Source: Streptomyces filamentosus
GTDB lineage: Bacteria > Actinomycetota > Actinomycetes > Streptomycetales > Streptomycetaceae
Direction: 5' to 3'
Assembly (NCBI RefSeq): GCF_014654895.1
Contig: NZ_BNBE01000004.1
Coordinates: forward strand, 496,001 to 560,000
DNA: 64,000 nt
A program made the position numbers and the translations under genes. The notes beneath the pieces are model-generated. The model did not search any database, was not told where the DNA came from, and was given only the letters and a program-made list of their open reading frames with translations. Positions within the stretch are counted from its first letter, which is position 1. Every line of letters starts with the position of its first letter. This document shows, in pieces, positions 1-8,501 of the stretch.

Positions 1-2
1 TG

Positions 3-1925
3 TTCGAGTGGAACTTCGACTCCATCGCCCGCGAGTGCACGAACACCCTCGGCCCCAAGGGCTACGGCTACGTGCAGGTCTCGCCGCCGCAGGAGCGCAT
101 CCAGGGCGGCGCCTGGTGGACCGCGTACCAGCCGGTCAGCTACAAGATCCAGGGTCCGCTGGGCGACCGCACCGCCTTCCGGAACATGGTGGACACCTGT
201 CACCGGGCCGGGGTGAAGGTCATCGCCGACGCGGTGATCAACCACATGACCTCGGGCTCCGGCACCGGCACGGCGGGCACGAACTACAGCAAGTACGACT
301 ACCCCGGCTTCTACTCCGACCAGGACTTCCACGGCTGTCGCCGCCCCATCGGGGGCAACTACTCCGACCGCTCCAACATCCAGGACTGCGAGCTCGGCGA
401 AACCGGCCAGCCCTCGCTGGCCGACCTGAACACGGGCAGCGACCACGTCCGCGGGAAGATCGCCGGATACCTCGACGACCTGCTGTCGATGGGCGTCGAC
501 GGCTTCCGGGTGGACGCCGTCAAGCACATCGCGGCCGGCGACCTCGCGGCGATCCGCGGCAAGCTGAGCAACCCGAACGTCTACTGGGTCCAGGAGGCCA
601 TCCACGGCGCCGGCGAGGCCGTCTCGCCGAGCGAGTACCTGGCCACCGGCGACGTCCAGGAGTTCCGCTACACCACCGACCTCAAGCGGATCTTCAGCAA
701 CGAGAAGCTCTCGTACCTGAAGAACTTCGGCGAGGCGTGGGGTTACATGCCCTCGGGCCAGAGCGGCAGCATGGTCGCCAACCACGACACCGAGCGCAAC
801 GGCAGCAGCCTCAGCTACAAGGACGGCTCCCGCTACACGCTCGCCAACGTCTTCATGCTCGCCCACCCCTACGGCACCCCCTCCGTCCACTCGGGCTACG
901 AGTTCGGCAACAAGGACGACGGCGCCCCCAACGGGCACGCGGTGAGCGCCTGCTACAGCGGCGGCTGGTCCTGCCAGCACGCCTGGCGCCAGATCGCCAA
1001 CATGGTCGGCTTCCGCAACGCCACCGAGGGCGCGGGGGTCACCGACTGGTGGGACAACGGCAACAACGCCATCGCGTTCGGCCGCGGGAGCAAGGGCTTC
1101 GTCGCCGTCAACCGCGAGGGCGGCGCGATCACCCGGACCTTCCGGACCTCGCTGCCGGCCGGCACCTACTGCGACGTCCAGCACGGCGACCCCACCGCGG
1201 ACGGCGGCTGCACCGGCACCACGTACGCCGTGGGCTCCGACGGCACGTTCACGGCCACGGTCGGCGCGAACGACGCCGTCGCCCTGTACGTCGGCGCGAG
1301 CGGCGGCGAGCAGGGCGGCGGGGGCGACAACACCGCCACCGTCTACTACGGCACCGACAAGAACTGGCCCGCGTACAACCTCCACTACGCGCCCACCGGC
1401 GGCCAGTGGACCACCGCCCCCGGCACCGCCCTGGAGCCCGCCTGCGCCGGCTGGGTCAAGAAGACCGTCGCACTGGGCTCGGCCACCGGCCTGAAGGCCG
1501 CCTTCAACAACGGCGCCGGCACCTGGGACAACAACGGCAGCGCCAACTACGCCCTGGGCACCGGCGACGTCACCGTCAAGGGCGGCGTCGTCGGCTCCGG
1601 CAACCCCTGCGGCGACGGCGGCCAGCAGACCGGGAACGGCGCTTCCTTCTCCGTCACCGCCACCACCGTCCCGGGCCAGAACGTCTACGTGGTCGGCGAC
1701 GCCGCCGCCCTCGGCGCCTGGTCCCCCGCCGCGGCCCTGAAGCTCGACCCGGCGGCCTACCCGGTGTGGAAGCTGGACCTGGACCTGCCGGCCGGCACCT
1801 CCTTCGCGTACAAGTACGTGCGCAAGGACGCCGCGGGGAACGTGACGTGGGAGAGCGGCGCGAACCGCACCGCGACCGTCCCGGCCTCCGGCCGCGTCAC
1901 CCTCGCGGACACCTGGCGCGGCTGA
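3..1925 (+). CDS. Secreted alpha-amylase (GH13) with CBM25-like and CBM20 starch-binding modules, 5' end missing
   Basis: This is an extracellular endo-alpha-1,4-glucanase for starch. The reading frame is open from the first bases of the window, so the signal peptide and the start of the barrel lie upstream. All four GH13 regions are visible: DAVINH (about nt 228-245), GFRVDAVKH with the nucleophile Asp (about nt 501-527), VQEAIHG with the acid/base Glu (about nt 588-608) and ANHDTERN (about nt 777-800). An all-beta C domain follows. Next comes a module beginning VYYGTDKNWPAYNLHY (about nt 1342-1590) that looks like CBM25. The last module (about nt 1640-1922, with VYVVGDAAALGAW) is a CBM20. 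The gene ends at a strong hairpin. Its position beside a putative amylase-inhibitor cluster raises the question of inhibitor sensitivity, which the sequence does not answer. Family assignment is very sure. Confidence 0.95.
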   Translation, partial: FEWNFDSIARECTNTLGPKGYGYVQVSPPQERIQGGAWWTAYQPVSYKIQGPLGDRTAFRNMVDTCHRAGVKVIADAVINHMTSGSGTGTAGTNYSKYDYPGFYSDQDFHGCRRPIGGNYSDRSNIQDCELGETGQPSLADLNTGSDHVRGKIAGYLDDLLSMGVDGFRVDAVKHIAAGDLAAIRGKLSNPNVYWVQEAIHGAGEAVSPSEYLATGDVQEFRYTTDLKRIFSNEKLSYLKNFGEAWGYMPSGQSGSMVANHDTERNGSSLSYKDGSRYTLANVFMLAHPYGTPSVHSGYEFGNKDDGAPNGHAVSACYSGGWSCQHAWRQIANMVGFRNATEGAGVTDWWDNGNNAIAFGRGSKGFVAVNREGGAITRTFRTSLPAGTYCDVQHGDPTADGGCTGTTYAVGSDGTFTATVGANDAVALYVGASGGEQGGGGDNTATVYYGTDKNWPAYNLHYAPTGGQWTTAPGTALEPACAGWVKKTVALGSATGLKAAFNNGAGTWDNNGSANYALGTGDVTVKGGVVGSGNPCGDGGQQTGNGASFSVTATTVPGQNVYVVGDAAALGAWSPAAALKLDPAAYPVWKLDLDLPAGTSFAYKYVRKDAAGNVTWESGANRTATVPASGRVTLADTWRG

Positions 1926-1942
1926 TCCGCGACCGCACCACG

Positions 1943-1971
1943 GGTGGGACCGGCCGCGCGCCGGTCCCACC
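1943..1971 (+). terminator. Hairpin terminator after the alpha-amylase
   Basis: A perfect 11-bp inverted repeat (1943-1953 with 1961-1971) encloses a 7-nt loop, starting 18 nt after the amylase stop. There is no U-tract, which is usual for Streptomyces terminators. Confidence 0.75.
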
Positions 1972-2013
1972 TCCGGCGTTCCCGGGATCCGTCCACCCTC
2001 CGGCCCCTTTTCC

Positions 2014-2048
2014 GCAAGACTTTTCTGAAACCACCTGCAAGATCTTGC
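2014..2048. promoter_or_regulatory. Operator-like element (CTGCAAG / TTTCTGAAA) upstream of the kinase operon
   Basis: The element contains GCAAGA (2014-2019), TTTCTGAAA (2022-2030), CTGCAAG (2035-2041) and a perfect 12-bp palindrome GCAAGATCTTGC (2037-2048). CTGCAAG is the reverse complement of CTTGCAG, the repeat I recall from MalR-controlled maltose and amylase promoters of Streptomyces. The same two motifs recur at 19455-19496. The palindrome overlaps the best -35 candidate, which would suit a repressor. The assignment to a MalR-like protein is inference. Confidence 0.55.
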
Positions 2049-2074
2049 CGACTTGATCGGCGGACTGCTTAACT
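2045..2074 (+). promoter_or_regulatory. Candidate promoter of the 2124-10837 operon
   Basis: A TTGCCG (2045-2050) and a TTAACT (2069-2074) are separated by 18 bp, resembling a housekeeping sigma promoter. The start of the -35 box lies inside the palindrome. This is only a visual match. Confidence 0.35.
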
Positions 2075-2123
2075 CCTCAGCGATCCGCGGCGGTTGCGGA
2101 CGCCCTTTCCGAGAGGAACAGCC

Positions 2124-3047
2124 ATGAGCAGCGCGTACGACGTCCTCGTCCTGGGAGGGTCGGGGGTCGACACGATCGTCTACGTCCCCGAGCTCCCGCT
2201 CCCGTACGCCGACAGCTACATGATCCGGCCCGGCATCGAGACCCGCGCCGGCCAGACCGGCGACTTCGTCGCCCTCGGCCTCAGCTCCCTCGGCCTGCGC
2301 ACCCACCACATCGACATGATCGGCGACGACCCCTCCGGCGACCTGATCCGCGCCTTCCACCGCGACCGCGCCATCGACTTCACCGAGGTGCTCCTGCCCG
2401 GCGGCACCAAGCGCGCCGTCAACCTCGTCGGCCCGGACGGGCGCCGGCTCTCCCTCTACGACGACAGCCGCTCGCACGAGTCCGACCGGCTCCCCGAGGA
2501 CACCGTCCGCAAGCTGGCCGCCGCCAGCCGGCACGCGCACGTCTCCATCACCTACCCCTGCGCCCACGCCCTCCCGCTGCTCCACGAGGCCGGGCTCACC
2601 GTCTCCACCGACCTGCACAACTGGGACGGCGAGAACCCCTACCACGAGGCGTTCGCGTACGGCTCCGACCTGGTCTTCGTCTCCACCACCGCGCTGCCCG
2701 ACCCGGAGGCCACCATGCGGCGCGTGCTGGAGCGCGGCCGGGCCGAGGCGGTCGTCGCCACCGCCGGGGCCGAGGGCTCCTACCTCCTCACCCGCGGCGC
2801 CGACGCCCCCGTCCACGTCCCGGCCGTCACCCCGAACGGCCCGGTCGTCGACTCCAACGGCGCGGGCGACGCCTACGCCTCCGGCTTCCTCTTCGGCCGC
2901 CTCGCGGGCGAGTCCTTCGAGCGGTGCGCCCTGTACGGCGCCGTCGCCGGCGCCTACGCCTGCACCGTGCCCGCCACCGGCAGCGACGCCATCGACCGGA
3001 CCGCCCTGCTCGCCGAGGTCGCCGCCCTGACCGGGGGCGACGCGTGA
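2124..3047 (+). CDS. PfkB/ribokinase-family carbohydrate kinase
   Basis: A cytosolic ATP-dependent sugar or cyclitol kinase of 307 residues, the usual length for the family. The N-terminal strand carries the PfkB glycine-rich signature (LGGSGVDTI). The C-terminal signature NGAGDAYASG holds the anion hole and the catalytic Asp at about residue 249. ATG 2124 was chosen because GAGAGGA (2111-2117) sits at good distance; an in-frame TTG at 2094 has no such site. It is the first gene of a seven-gene operon and its stop overlaps the next start (GTGA). In the acarbose cluster the PfkB member AcbK phosphorylates the product at O7, so a similar protective role is possible here. Substrate identity is inference; the family is certain. 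Confidence 0.9.
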   Translation: MSSAYDVLVLGGSGVDTIVYVPELPLPYADSYMIRPGIETRAGQTGDFVALGLSSLGLRTHHIDMIGDDPSGDLIRAFHRDRAIDFTEVLLPGGTKRAVNLVGPDGRRLSLYDDSRSHESDRLPEDTVRKLAAASRHAHVSITYPCAHALPLLHEAGLTVSTDLHNWDGENPYHEAFAYGSDLVFVSTTALPDPEATMRRVLERGRAEAVVATAGAEGSYLLTRGADAPVHVPAVTPNGPVVDSNGAGDAYASGFLFGRLAGESFERCALYGAVAGAYACTVPATGSDAIDRTALLAEVAALTGGDA

Positions 3048-4576
3048 GTCCGGACACGTACGACGTCCTCGTCCTCGGCGGCGGCGTCGCCGGCTGCGTC
3101 CTGGCCGCCCGGCTCAGCGAGGACCCCGGTCGGACGGTCTGCCTCGTCGAGGCCGGGCCCGACCACGGCCCCGACCCGGCCGGCTGGCCCGCCCCGCTGC
3201 TCGACGCCCGCGCCCTGCCGCGCGAGGGCATGTGGGAGCGGAAGGTGGCCGTGCACCGCTTCCGGGCCCGGGTCGTCGGCGGCTCCTCCTGCGTCAACGG
3301 CTGCTGGAACACCTGGGGTTCGGAGGCGGACCACCGCGAATGGGTCCGCGCGGGCGGGGAGCGCTGGAGCTCCGCCGCCATGGAGCCGTACCGCGCCGCC
3401 GCCGTCGACGCCATGGGCCTGCGCGCCGTCCCCGACCGCGAACTCTCCCCCTGGGCACGGGCCGCCGTCGACGCCGCCCGCGAACTCGGCCACAACGAGG
3501 CCGACATGGGCCGCACCGGCGCCCCCGGCTACGGCTTCCCGCTGCTCAACGCGCACGACGGCACCCGCTGGAACGCCGCCCTCGCCTACCTCGGCGCCGA
3601 CGTCCGCGCCCGCCGCAACCTGACGGTCCTGCCGCACGCCGTCGCCGACCGGCTGCTGGTCCGGGGCGACCGGGTCGACGGCGTCGTCGTGCACGCCGAC
3701 GGCTCCCCCCGCACCCTGCGGGCCGACCGCTACGTCGTCGCCGCCGGGGCCTTCGGCTCCCCCGCGCTGCTGCTCCGCAGCGGCGTCGGCCCGGCGGACG
3801 AGCTGCGCGCCCTGGGCATCGCCCCCGTCGCGGACCTGCCCGGCGTGGGCGCGAACCTCAGCGACCAGCCCGGTGTCTTCATTCCGCTCGCGCCCGCTGC
3901 GGAGCTCGACGCGGCGCTCGCCGCCAAGGAACGCGACGGCGAACTGTACGTCAGCCGGGTCCTGTTGAGGACGGCGAGCGAGCACGCCCCCGAGGACGGC
4001 TGGGACCTGCACGTCCTGCCCTCGGCCGGGCCGCCGCTGTTCGGCTCGCTGCCGCCCGGCCGCTACGAGGCGGGCGTGTCCGCCTTCCTCATGAAGCCGG
4101 TCTCCCGGGGCTCCGTCCGGCTCACCTCCGCCGACCCGCTCGCCCCGCTCGCCCTCGACCCCGGCTTCCTCACCGACCCGGAGGGCCGCGACCTGGCGGT
4201 GCTCCGCTCCGGCCTGGAGACCGCCCTCCGGCTCGCCCAGGCCCCCGCCCTCAAGGCGCTCGCGAGCCTCCCCGGGGACACCGCCCCGCACCTCCTGGGC
4301 GACGACGAGCTGCGCGCCCGCACCGGCACCTACTGGCACCCGGTGGGAACCTGCGCCATGGGCCCCGCCGACGACCCCGCGGCCGTCGTGGACGGCGGGG
4401 GCCGGGTCCACGGCCTCGCGAACCTGACGGTGGCCGACGCCTCGGTGCTGCCGACCGTCCCGGCCGCCAACACCCAGCTTCCGGTGCTCGCCACCGCCGA
4501 GCTGCTGGCCGCCGCCCTGATCGCCGGCCCCGGCGCACGCCCGGAGGCCCCCGCCACGAAGGAGCGTCCCGCGTGA
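3044..4576 (+). CDS. GMC-family FAD-dependent oxidoreductase
   Basis: A flavoenzyme of 510 residues that oxidises an alcohol, as glucose and choline oxidases and dehydrogenases do. The FAD-binding GxGxxG (LGGGVAGC, residues 11-18) is followed by the family segment VVGGSSCVNGCWNTWG. The C-terminal active-site pair is present: His432 in WHPVGTCAMG and Asn476 in AANTQ. There is no signal peptide, so it acts in the cytosol. The GTG start overlaps the kinase stop by 4 nt and its own stop overlaps the aldo/keto reductase start. An alcohol oxidase next to a ketone reductase suggests an oxidation/reduction pair that inverts or relocates a hydroxyl on a sugar or cyclitol. The substrate cannot be read from the sequence. 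Confidence 0.9.
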   Translation: MSPDTYDVLVLGGGVAGCVLAARLSEDPGRTVCLVEAGPDHGPDPAGWPAPLLDARALPREGMWERKVAVHRFRARVVGGSSCVNGCWNTWGSEADHREWVRAGGERWSSAAMEPYRAAAVDAMGLRAVPDRELSPWARAAVDAARELGHNEADMGRTGAPGYGFPLLNAHDGTRWNAALAYLGADVRARRNLTVLPHAVADRLLVRGDRVDGVVVHADGSPRTLRADRYVVAAGAFGSPALLLRSGVGPADELRALGIAPVADLPGVGANLSDQPGVFIPLAPAAELDAALAAKERDGELYVSRVLLRTASEHAPEDGWDLHVLPSAGPPLFGSLPPGRYEAGVSAFLMKPVSRGSVRLTSADPLAPLALDPGFLTDPEGRDLAVLRSGLETALRLAQAPALKALASLPGDTAPHLLGDDELRARTGTYWHPVGTCAMGPADDPAAVVDGGGRVHGLANLTVADASVLPTVPAANTQLPVLATAELLAAALIAGPGARPEAPATKERPA

Positions 4577-5514
4577 CCGCACACCCCGCCCGGGGCCGAC
4601 GCCTGGTCTACGGCTGCATGGGCCTCGGCGGCGACTGGGACCCCCTGCCGTACGGCCCCGCCGACGTCGACCGCGCCGAGGCCGCCGTCGAGGCCGCCCT
4701 CGACACCGGCATCACCGTCTTCGACCACGCCGACATCTACCGGTACGGCAAGTCCGAGGCCGTCTTCGGCGAGGTCCTGGCGCGCGCCCCGGGCCTGCGC
4801 AAGCGGATCGTCCTCCAGTCCAAGTGCGGCATCCGGCTCCCCGAGGCGGGCCGGCCCGGCCACTACGACCTGCGCGGCCCGAGCGTCCTGCGCCGCGTCG
4901 AGGAGTCCCTGACCCGGCTGCGCACCGACCGCCTCGACGTCCTCCTGCTGCACCGCCCCGATCCGCTCGCCGACCCCGGGGAGCTGGCCGCCGCGCTCTC
5001 CTCCCTCCACCGGCAGGGCCTCGTCGGACGCTTCGGCGTCTCCAACATGAACGCCGCCCAGATCGCCCGCCTCCAGTCCTTCCTCGACGTGCCGCTCGCC
5101 GTCGACCAGCTGGAGATGAGCCTGCACAGCCGGGCCTGGGTCGAGGAGGGCGTCCTCGTCAACACCCCTGCGGGGGCCCAGGTCGGCTTCCCCTCCGGCA
5201 CCGTGGAGTACTGCGCCGAGCGGGGCATCGAGCTCCAGGCCTGGGGCGCCCTCGCCGGCGGACGCTACTCCGACCCCTCCGCCGGCCCGGCCGCCGCGCT
5301 CGTCGGCCGGCTCGCCGAGGCCCACGGCACCACCCCGGAGACCGTGGTGCTGTGGTGGCTCCAGCGCCACCCGGCGGGGATCGTGCCGGTGATCGGCACC
5401 TCCCGCCCCGAGCGGATCCGCGCCTGCCGCGACGCGGTGGACCGCGCCCCCGGCCTCGGCCACGAGGAGTGGTACGAGCTCTGGACCGCCGCGCGCGGCG
5501 CCCCGCTGCCCTGA
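4573..5514 (+). CDS. Aldo/keto reductase
   Basis: An NADPH-dependent carbonyl reductase of 313 residues. The catalytic tetrad is visible: Asp and Tyr in FDHADIYRYGKSE, Lys in LQSKCG and His in LLLHRPDPL. The C-terminal cofactor segment (PVIGTSRPERIRA) is intact. The layout is close to YdhF-type reductases. It begins at a GTG overlapping the GMC gene stop (GTGA), so the two are translationally coupled. After it comes the only gap of this operon, about 70 nt. It probably reduces the ketone made by the GMC enzyme or another pathway ketone; this is inferred from position. Confidence 0.9.
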   Translation: MTAHPARGRRLVYGCMGLGGDWDPLPYGPADVDRAEAAVEAALDTGITVFDHADIYRYGKSEAVFGEVLARAPGLRKRIVLQSKCGIRLPEAGRPGHYDLRGPSVLRRVEESLTRLRTDRLDVLLLHRPDPLADPGELAAALSSLHRQGLVGRFGVSNMNAAQIARLQSFLDVPLAVDQLEMSLHSRAWVEEGVLVNTPAGAQVGFPSGTVEYCAERGIELQAWGALAGGRYSDPSAGPAAALVGRLAEAHGTTPETVVLWWLQRHPAGIVPVIGTSRPERIRACRDAVDRAPGLGHEEWYELWTAARGAPLP

Positions 5515-5585
5515 CCGGACCCCCGCCCGCCCCACCCGCGCCCCCGCATCGTCCGCGCACCGGTTCCCCCGTACGGAGAAAGTCT

Positions 5586-7598
5586 GTGACATCCACCGGC
5601 ACGCCGCCGACGGGCCCGTTCGAGTCGGCCCGTTTCTACATCACCTTCCGCTGCAACTCGCTGTGCGGCTACTGCAACGTCTGGCAGGACGACAAGTTCA
5701 AGGGGTACGAGGAACTCACCCTGGAACAGGGCCGCCGGATCCTCGACGAACTCCACGGACTCGGCGTCCGCTACGTCGACTTCACCGGCGGCGAGCCGGT
5801 GCTGCACCCGCACATCGACGGCATCGTGCAGTACGCGAAGAAGCTCGGCATGACCGTCGAGATCACCAGCAACGGCATCCGCTTCGCCAAGCACATCGAC
5901 GCGATCGTGCCGTACGTCGACACCATGAACGTCTCCCTGGACACCCTCAGGCCCGAGCGCTACCGGGCCATCCGGGGCGTGCCGACGCTCGACCGGGCGC
6001 TCGACGTGATCCGCTCCGTGGTGGCCCGCGGCGACGCCGGGCACCTCAAGCTGATCTGCGTGGTGACCCGGGAGAACGCCGACGAGGTGCCCGACCTGCT
6101 GCGCTTCGCGCAGGAGAACCGGGTGACCGTCTACTTCTCCACCATGTTCGAGTACTTCGACGAGCAGGACACCGTCCGGGACGTCAACCGCACCGCCCGC
6201 AAGCTGAAGCTGGTGGAGCAGAACGGGCGCCCGGCCGGCGGCGGCTGCGCACCGCAGCGGCCCGCGCCCGGCCCCGACGACGGCTCCATACCCGACCGGC
6301 TCCTCGAACTGCTGCACGCCCCCTTCGCCCTGGTCAACCTGCACTTCCGCAAGTACGTGGAGACGCAGGACCCCACGGCGCCCACCCAGTGCTACGCCAA
6401 CAAGCGGATCCTCACGGTCGGTCCGGACGGGCGGCTCGTCCTGCCCTGCTACCACGCCTTCGACAACTCGGTGACGTGGGAGCGGCCGCTGGCGGAGCTG
6501 GTGCGCGACGAGGAGTTCCGGCGGGTGCGGGACGAGGAGGTGGGCTTCCGGCCGGAGTGCCGGGGCTGCACCGTCTTCCCCTACGTGGGGCTCTCGTTCA
6601 GCTACCGCTTCGACAAGGTCTTCCTCTACCAGGCGATCTCCGAGGAGATCGCCAAGCTGAAGACCCGCTTCGCGAACCCGCTCTTCCCCCGCCTCACCGT
6701 CGAACCCGGCCCGCTGCTCGCGGAGTTCGCCGCCCTGGAACGCTTCATCGACGAGGAGCTCCCCTCCCCAGGAGCACCTCTGACGGAGGATCACCTCTAC
6801 CGCTTCGACGTCACGGACACCGGGGTCCGCACCGACCTCGGCGCCGGGGAGAGCTCCGTCGAGGAGGTCCTGGCCGACCACGCCGACGAGCAGTGCTGGG
6901 GCGTCCAGCGCTCCCCGCACACCTGGGTCCGGCTGCTCTACCGCGAACTGCTGCCGCTGCTCGGCACCCTCGCCGACCGCGAGCTGGTCCCCCGGGAGGC
7001 GTACGAGGAGCTGGTCGGCCGGGCGTACGCGGTGCAGCTCGCCTGGTGGCGGGCGTACCTCGGCCGGTACTACCGGGGCGGGGCCGCACTGGACACCCGT
7101 GACGCCGACGCGACCGTGGCCCGTTTCCTCGGCTCGACGGCGGCCCTGCTGCCCGAGGCCCCCGAGTCCGGCCGGGTCCGGGAGATCCTGCTGCACGCCG
7201 GGTGCGTGCTCGCCCTGCCCGCCGGGGAGCTGGCCCCGCTCGCCTCCCGCGCACCGTTCCCCGAGGCGGACCTGCTCGCCAAGCACCTGCTGCTGCTCGC
7301 CCCCGGGCAGCGGCTCGCGGACTACGCGGCGCTGCTCCCGGAACCCGCCGCCGCCGTGCTGCGCGGCGAGCCCCGCGCCGCCGGGGACGACGGGCCGCTC
7401 GGCCGGCTCCTGGACGCCTCCCCCGGCACGGACCTGCCCGCCCTGATCGACGCGGTGCGCGCGCTGCGCGCCGAGGTCCCGGCGGAGGAGCTCGCCGCGC
7501 TGCTCCTGGCCCGCGAGCTGCGCGACCCCGCCCTGGTCCGGCGGCGCGGCGCCGCGCTGCGCGCCCCCGTCCGGCCCGCCGCGGGCGGTGCGGCGTGA
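5586..7598 (+). CDS. Radical SAM protein with SPASM-like cysteines and a long helical C-terminal region
   Basis: A protein of 670 residues. The SAM-binding cluster motif CxxxCxxC is at Cys23, Cys27 and Cys30 (FRCNSLCGYCNVW), and the SAM-contact motif FTGGEPVLHP follows. Four more cysteines at 269, 288, 325 and 328 (CYANKR, PCYHAF, ECRGC) suggest an auxiliary iron-sulfur site like SPASM or twitch domains. From about residue 400 the protein continues as roughly 270 residues of Leu/Ala-rich helical sequence that I do not recognise. GTG 5586 has GGAGAA at 5575-5580. Related enzymes such as BtrN and AprD4 dehydrogenate or deoxygenate aminocyclitols, so a cyclitol or sugar substrate is reasonable, but peptide modification cannot be excluded. 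No precursor peptide gene is visible beside it. Confidence 0.88.
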   Translation: MTSTGTPPTGPFESARFYITFRCNSLCGYCNVWQDDKFKGYEELTLEQGRRILDELHGLGVRYVDFTGGEPVLHPHIDGIVQYAKKLGMTVEITSNGIRFAKHIDAIVPYVDTMNVSLDTLRPERYRAIRGVPTLDRALDVIRSVVARGDAGHLKLICVVTRENADEVPDLLRFAQENRVTVYFSTMFEYFDEQDTVRDVNRTARKLKLVEQNGRPAGGGCAPQRPAPGPDDGSIPDRLLELLHAPFALVNLHFRKYVETQDPTAPTQCYANKRILTVGPDGRLVLPCYHAFDNSVTWERPLAELVRDEEFRRVRDEEVGFRPECRGCTVFPYVGLSFSYRFDKVFLYQAISEEIAKLKTRFANPLFPRLTVEPGPLLAEFAALERFIDEELPSPGAPLTEDHLYRFDVTDTGVRTDLGAGESSVEEVLADHADEQCWGVQRSPHTWVRLLYRELLPLLGTLADRELVPREAYEELVGRAYAVQLAWWRAYLGRYYRGGAALDTRDADATVARFLGSTAALLPEAPESGRVREILLHAGCVLALPAGELAPLASRAPFPEADLLAKHLLLLAPGQRLADYAALLPEPAAAVLRGEPRAAGDDGPLGRLLDASPGTDLPALIDAVRALRAEVPAEELAALLLARELRDPALVRRRGAALRAPVRPAAGGAA

Positions 7599-8500
7599 GC
7601 GCCCGCGAGGCGGGGAGGAGACCCCGCGCCGCGGTCCTCACCGCCGCCGGGGCGCTGGCCGCGGCGCTCGGCCTGGTCGCGGTGTGGGTGCTGGGCCGGG
7701 GCGCGCCGGAGGAGGGCCGGGCCGCGGGGCCCGTGCTGCCGCGCCCTGACCACGTGGTCGTCGTGGTCTTCGAGAACAAGGCGTTCGAGGACGTGCTCGG
7801 CAGCGGGGAGGCCCCGTACCTGGACTCGCTGGCGAAGGGCGGGGCGACGCTCACCCGCTCGTACGGCCTGACCCACCCCAGCCAGCCCAACTACGTGCAG
7901 CTGTTCTCCGGCGGGATGCAGGACGTCCTGGACAACAGCTGCTACGAGCCGGGGTTCAGCTCGGCTCCCAACCTGGCCTCGGAGCTGATCGCCGCGGGGA
8001 AGACCTGGGCCAGCTTCAACGAGGGCCTGCCCGCGCGGGGTTCGACCGTCTGCGAGGCCGGCCGCTACGCCCGCAAGCACAACCCGTGGTTCGCGTTCTC
8101 CAACGTGCCGCTGGACACGGCGCGGACGATGGACGAGTTCCCGGAGGACTTCTCCGCGCTGCCCGACGTGTCGTTCGTGGTGCCCGACCTCTGCCACGAC
8201 ATGCACGACTGCCCGGTCCGCGCCGGCGACACCTGGCTGAAGGAGCGGCTCGGCGCCTACGCCGCCTGGGCCCGGACCCACGACAGCCTCCTCGTCGTCA
8301 CCTTCGACGAGGACGACGGACTGACCGGCAACCGCATCGCGACCGTGCTCCACGGCGGGCCGGTGGTGCCGGGCAGCACCTCGGACGAGAAGTACCACCA
8401 CTACGACCTGCTGCGGACCCTGGGGCGGCTGGCCGGTCTCGACCGGCACCCCGGGCGGGCCGCCGACGCCCGGGAGATCACCGGCGTGTGGGCGGTCTGA
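7595..8500 (+). CDS. Membrane-anchored or secreted phosphoesterase (acid phosphatase/phospholipase C family)
   Basis: A protein of 301 residues. An N-terminal hydrophobic segment (about residues 12-33, AAVLTAAGALAAALGLVAVWVL) acts as a signal peptide or anchor. The phosphoesterase core follows: HVVVVVFENKAFEDVLG near the start, then THPSQPNYVQLFSG, and the metal-site segment VVTFDEDDG late. The family (PF04185-like) hydrolyses phosphomonoesters outside the cell. Its GTG start overlaps the radical SAM stop (GTGA). Being in one operon with a PfkB kinase suggests that it removes a protective phosphate from an exported product. That is inference; phosphate scavenging is the default alternative. 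Confidence 0.82.
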   Translation: MSAREAGRRPRAAVLTAAGALAAALGLVAVWVLGRGAPEEGRAAGPVLPRPDHVVVVVFENKAFEDVLGSGEAPYLDSLAKGGATLTRSYGLTHPSQPNYVQLFSGGMQDVLDNSCYEPGFSSAPNLASELIAAGKTWASFNEGLPARGSTVCEAGRYARKHNPWFAFSNVPLDTARTMDEFPEDFSALPDVSFVVPDLCHDMHDCPVRAGDTWLKERLGAYAAWARTHDSLLVVTFDEDDGLTGNRIATVLHGGPVVPGSTSDEKYHHYDLLRTLGRLAGLDRHPGRAADAREITGVWAV

Positions 8501-8501
8501 G

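Noticed and set aside
8..2056. Long Arg/Pro-rich frame overlapping the alpha-amylase
   Set aside because: It is out of frame with the clear GH13 motifs and has the Arg/Pro/Gly composition of a shifted high-GC frame.
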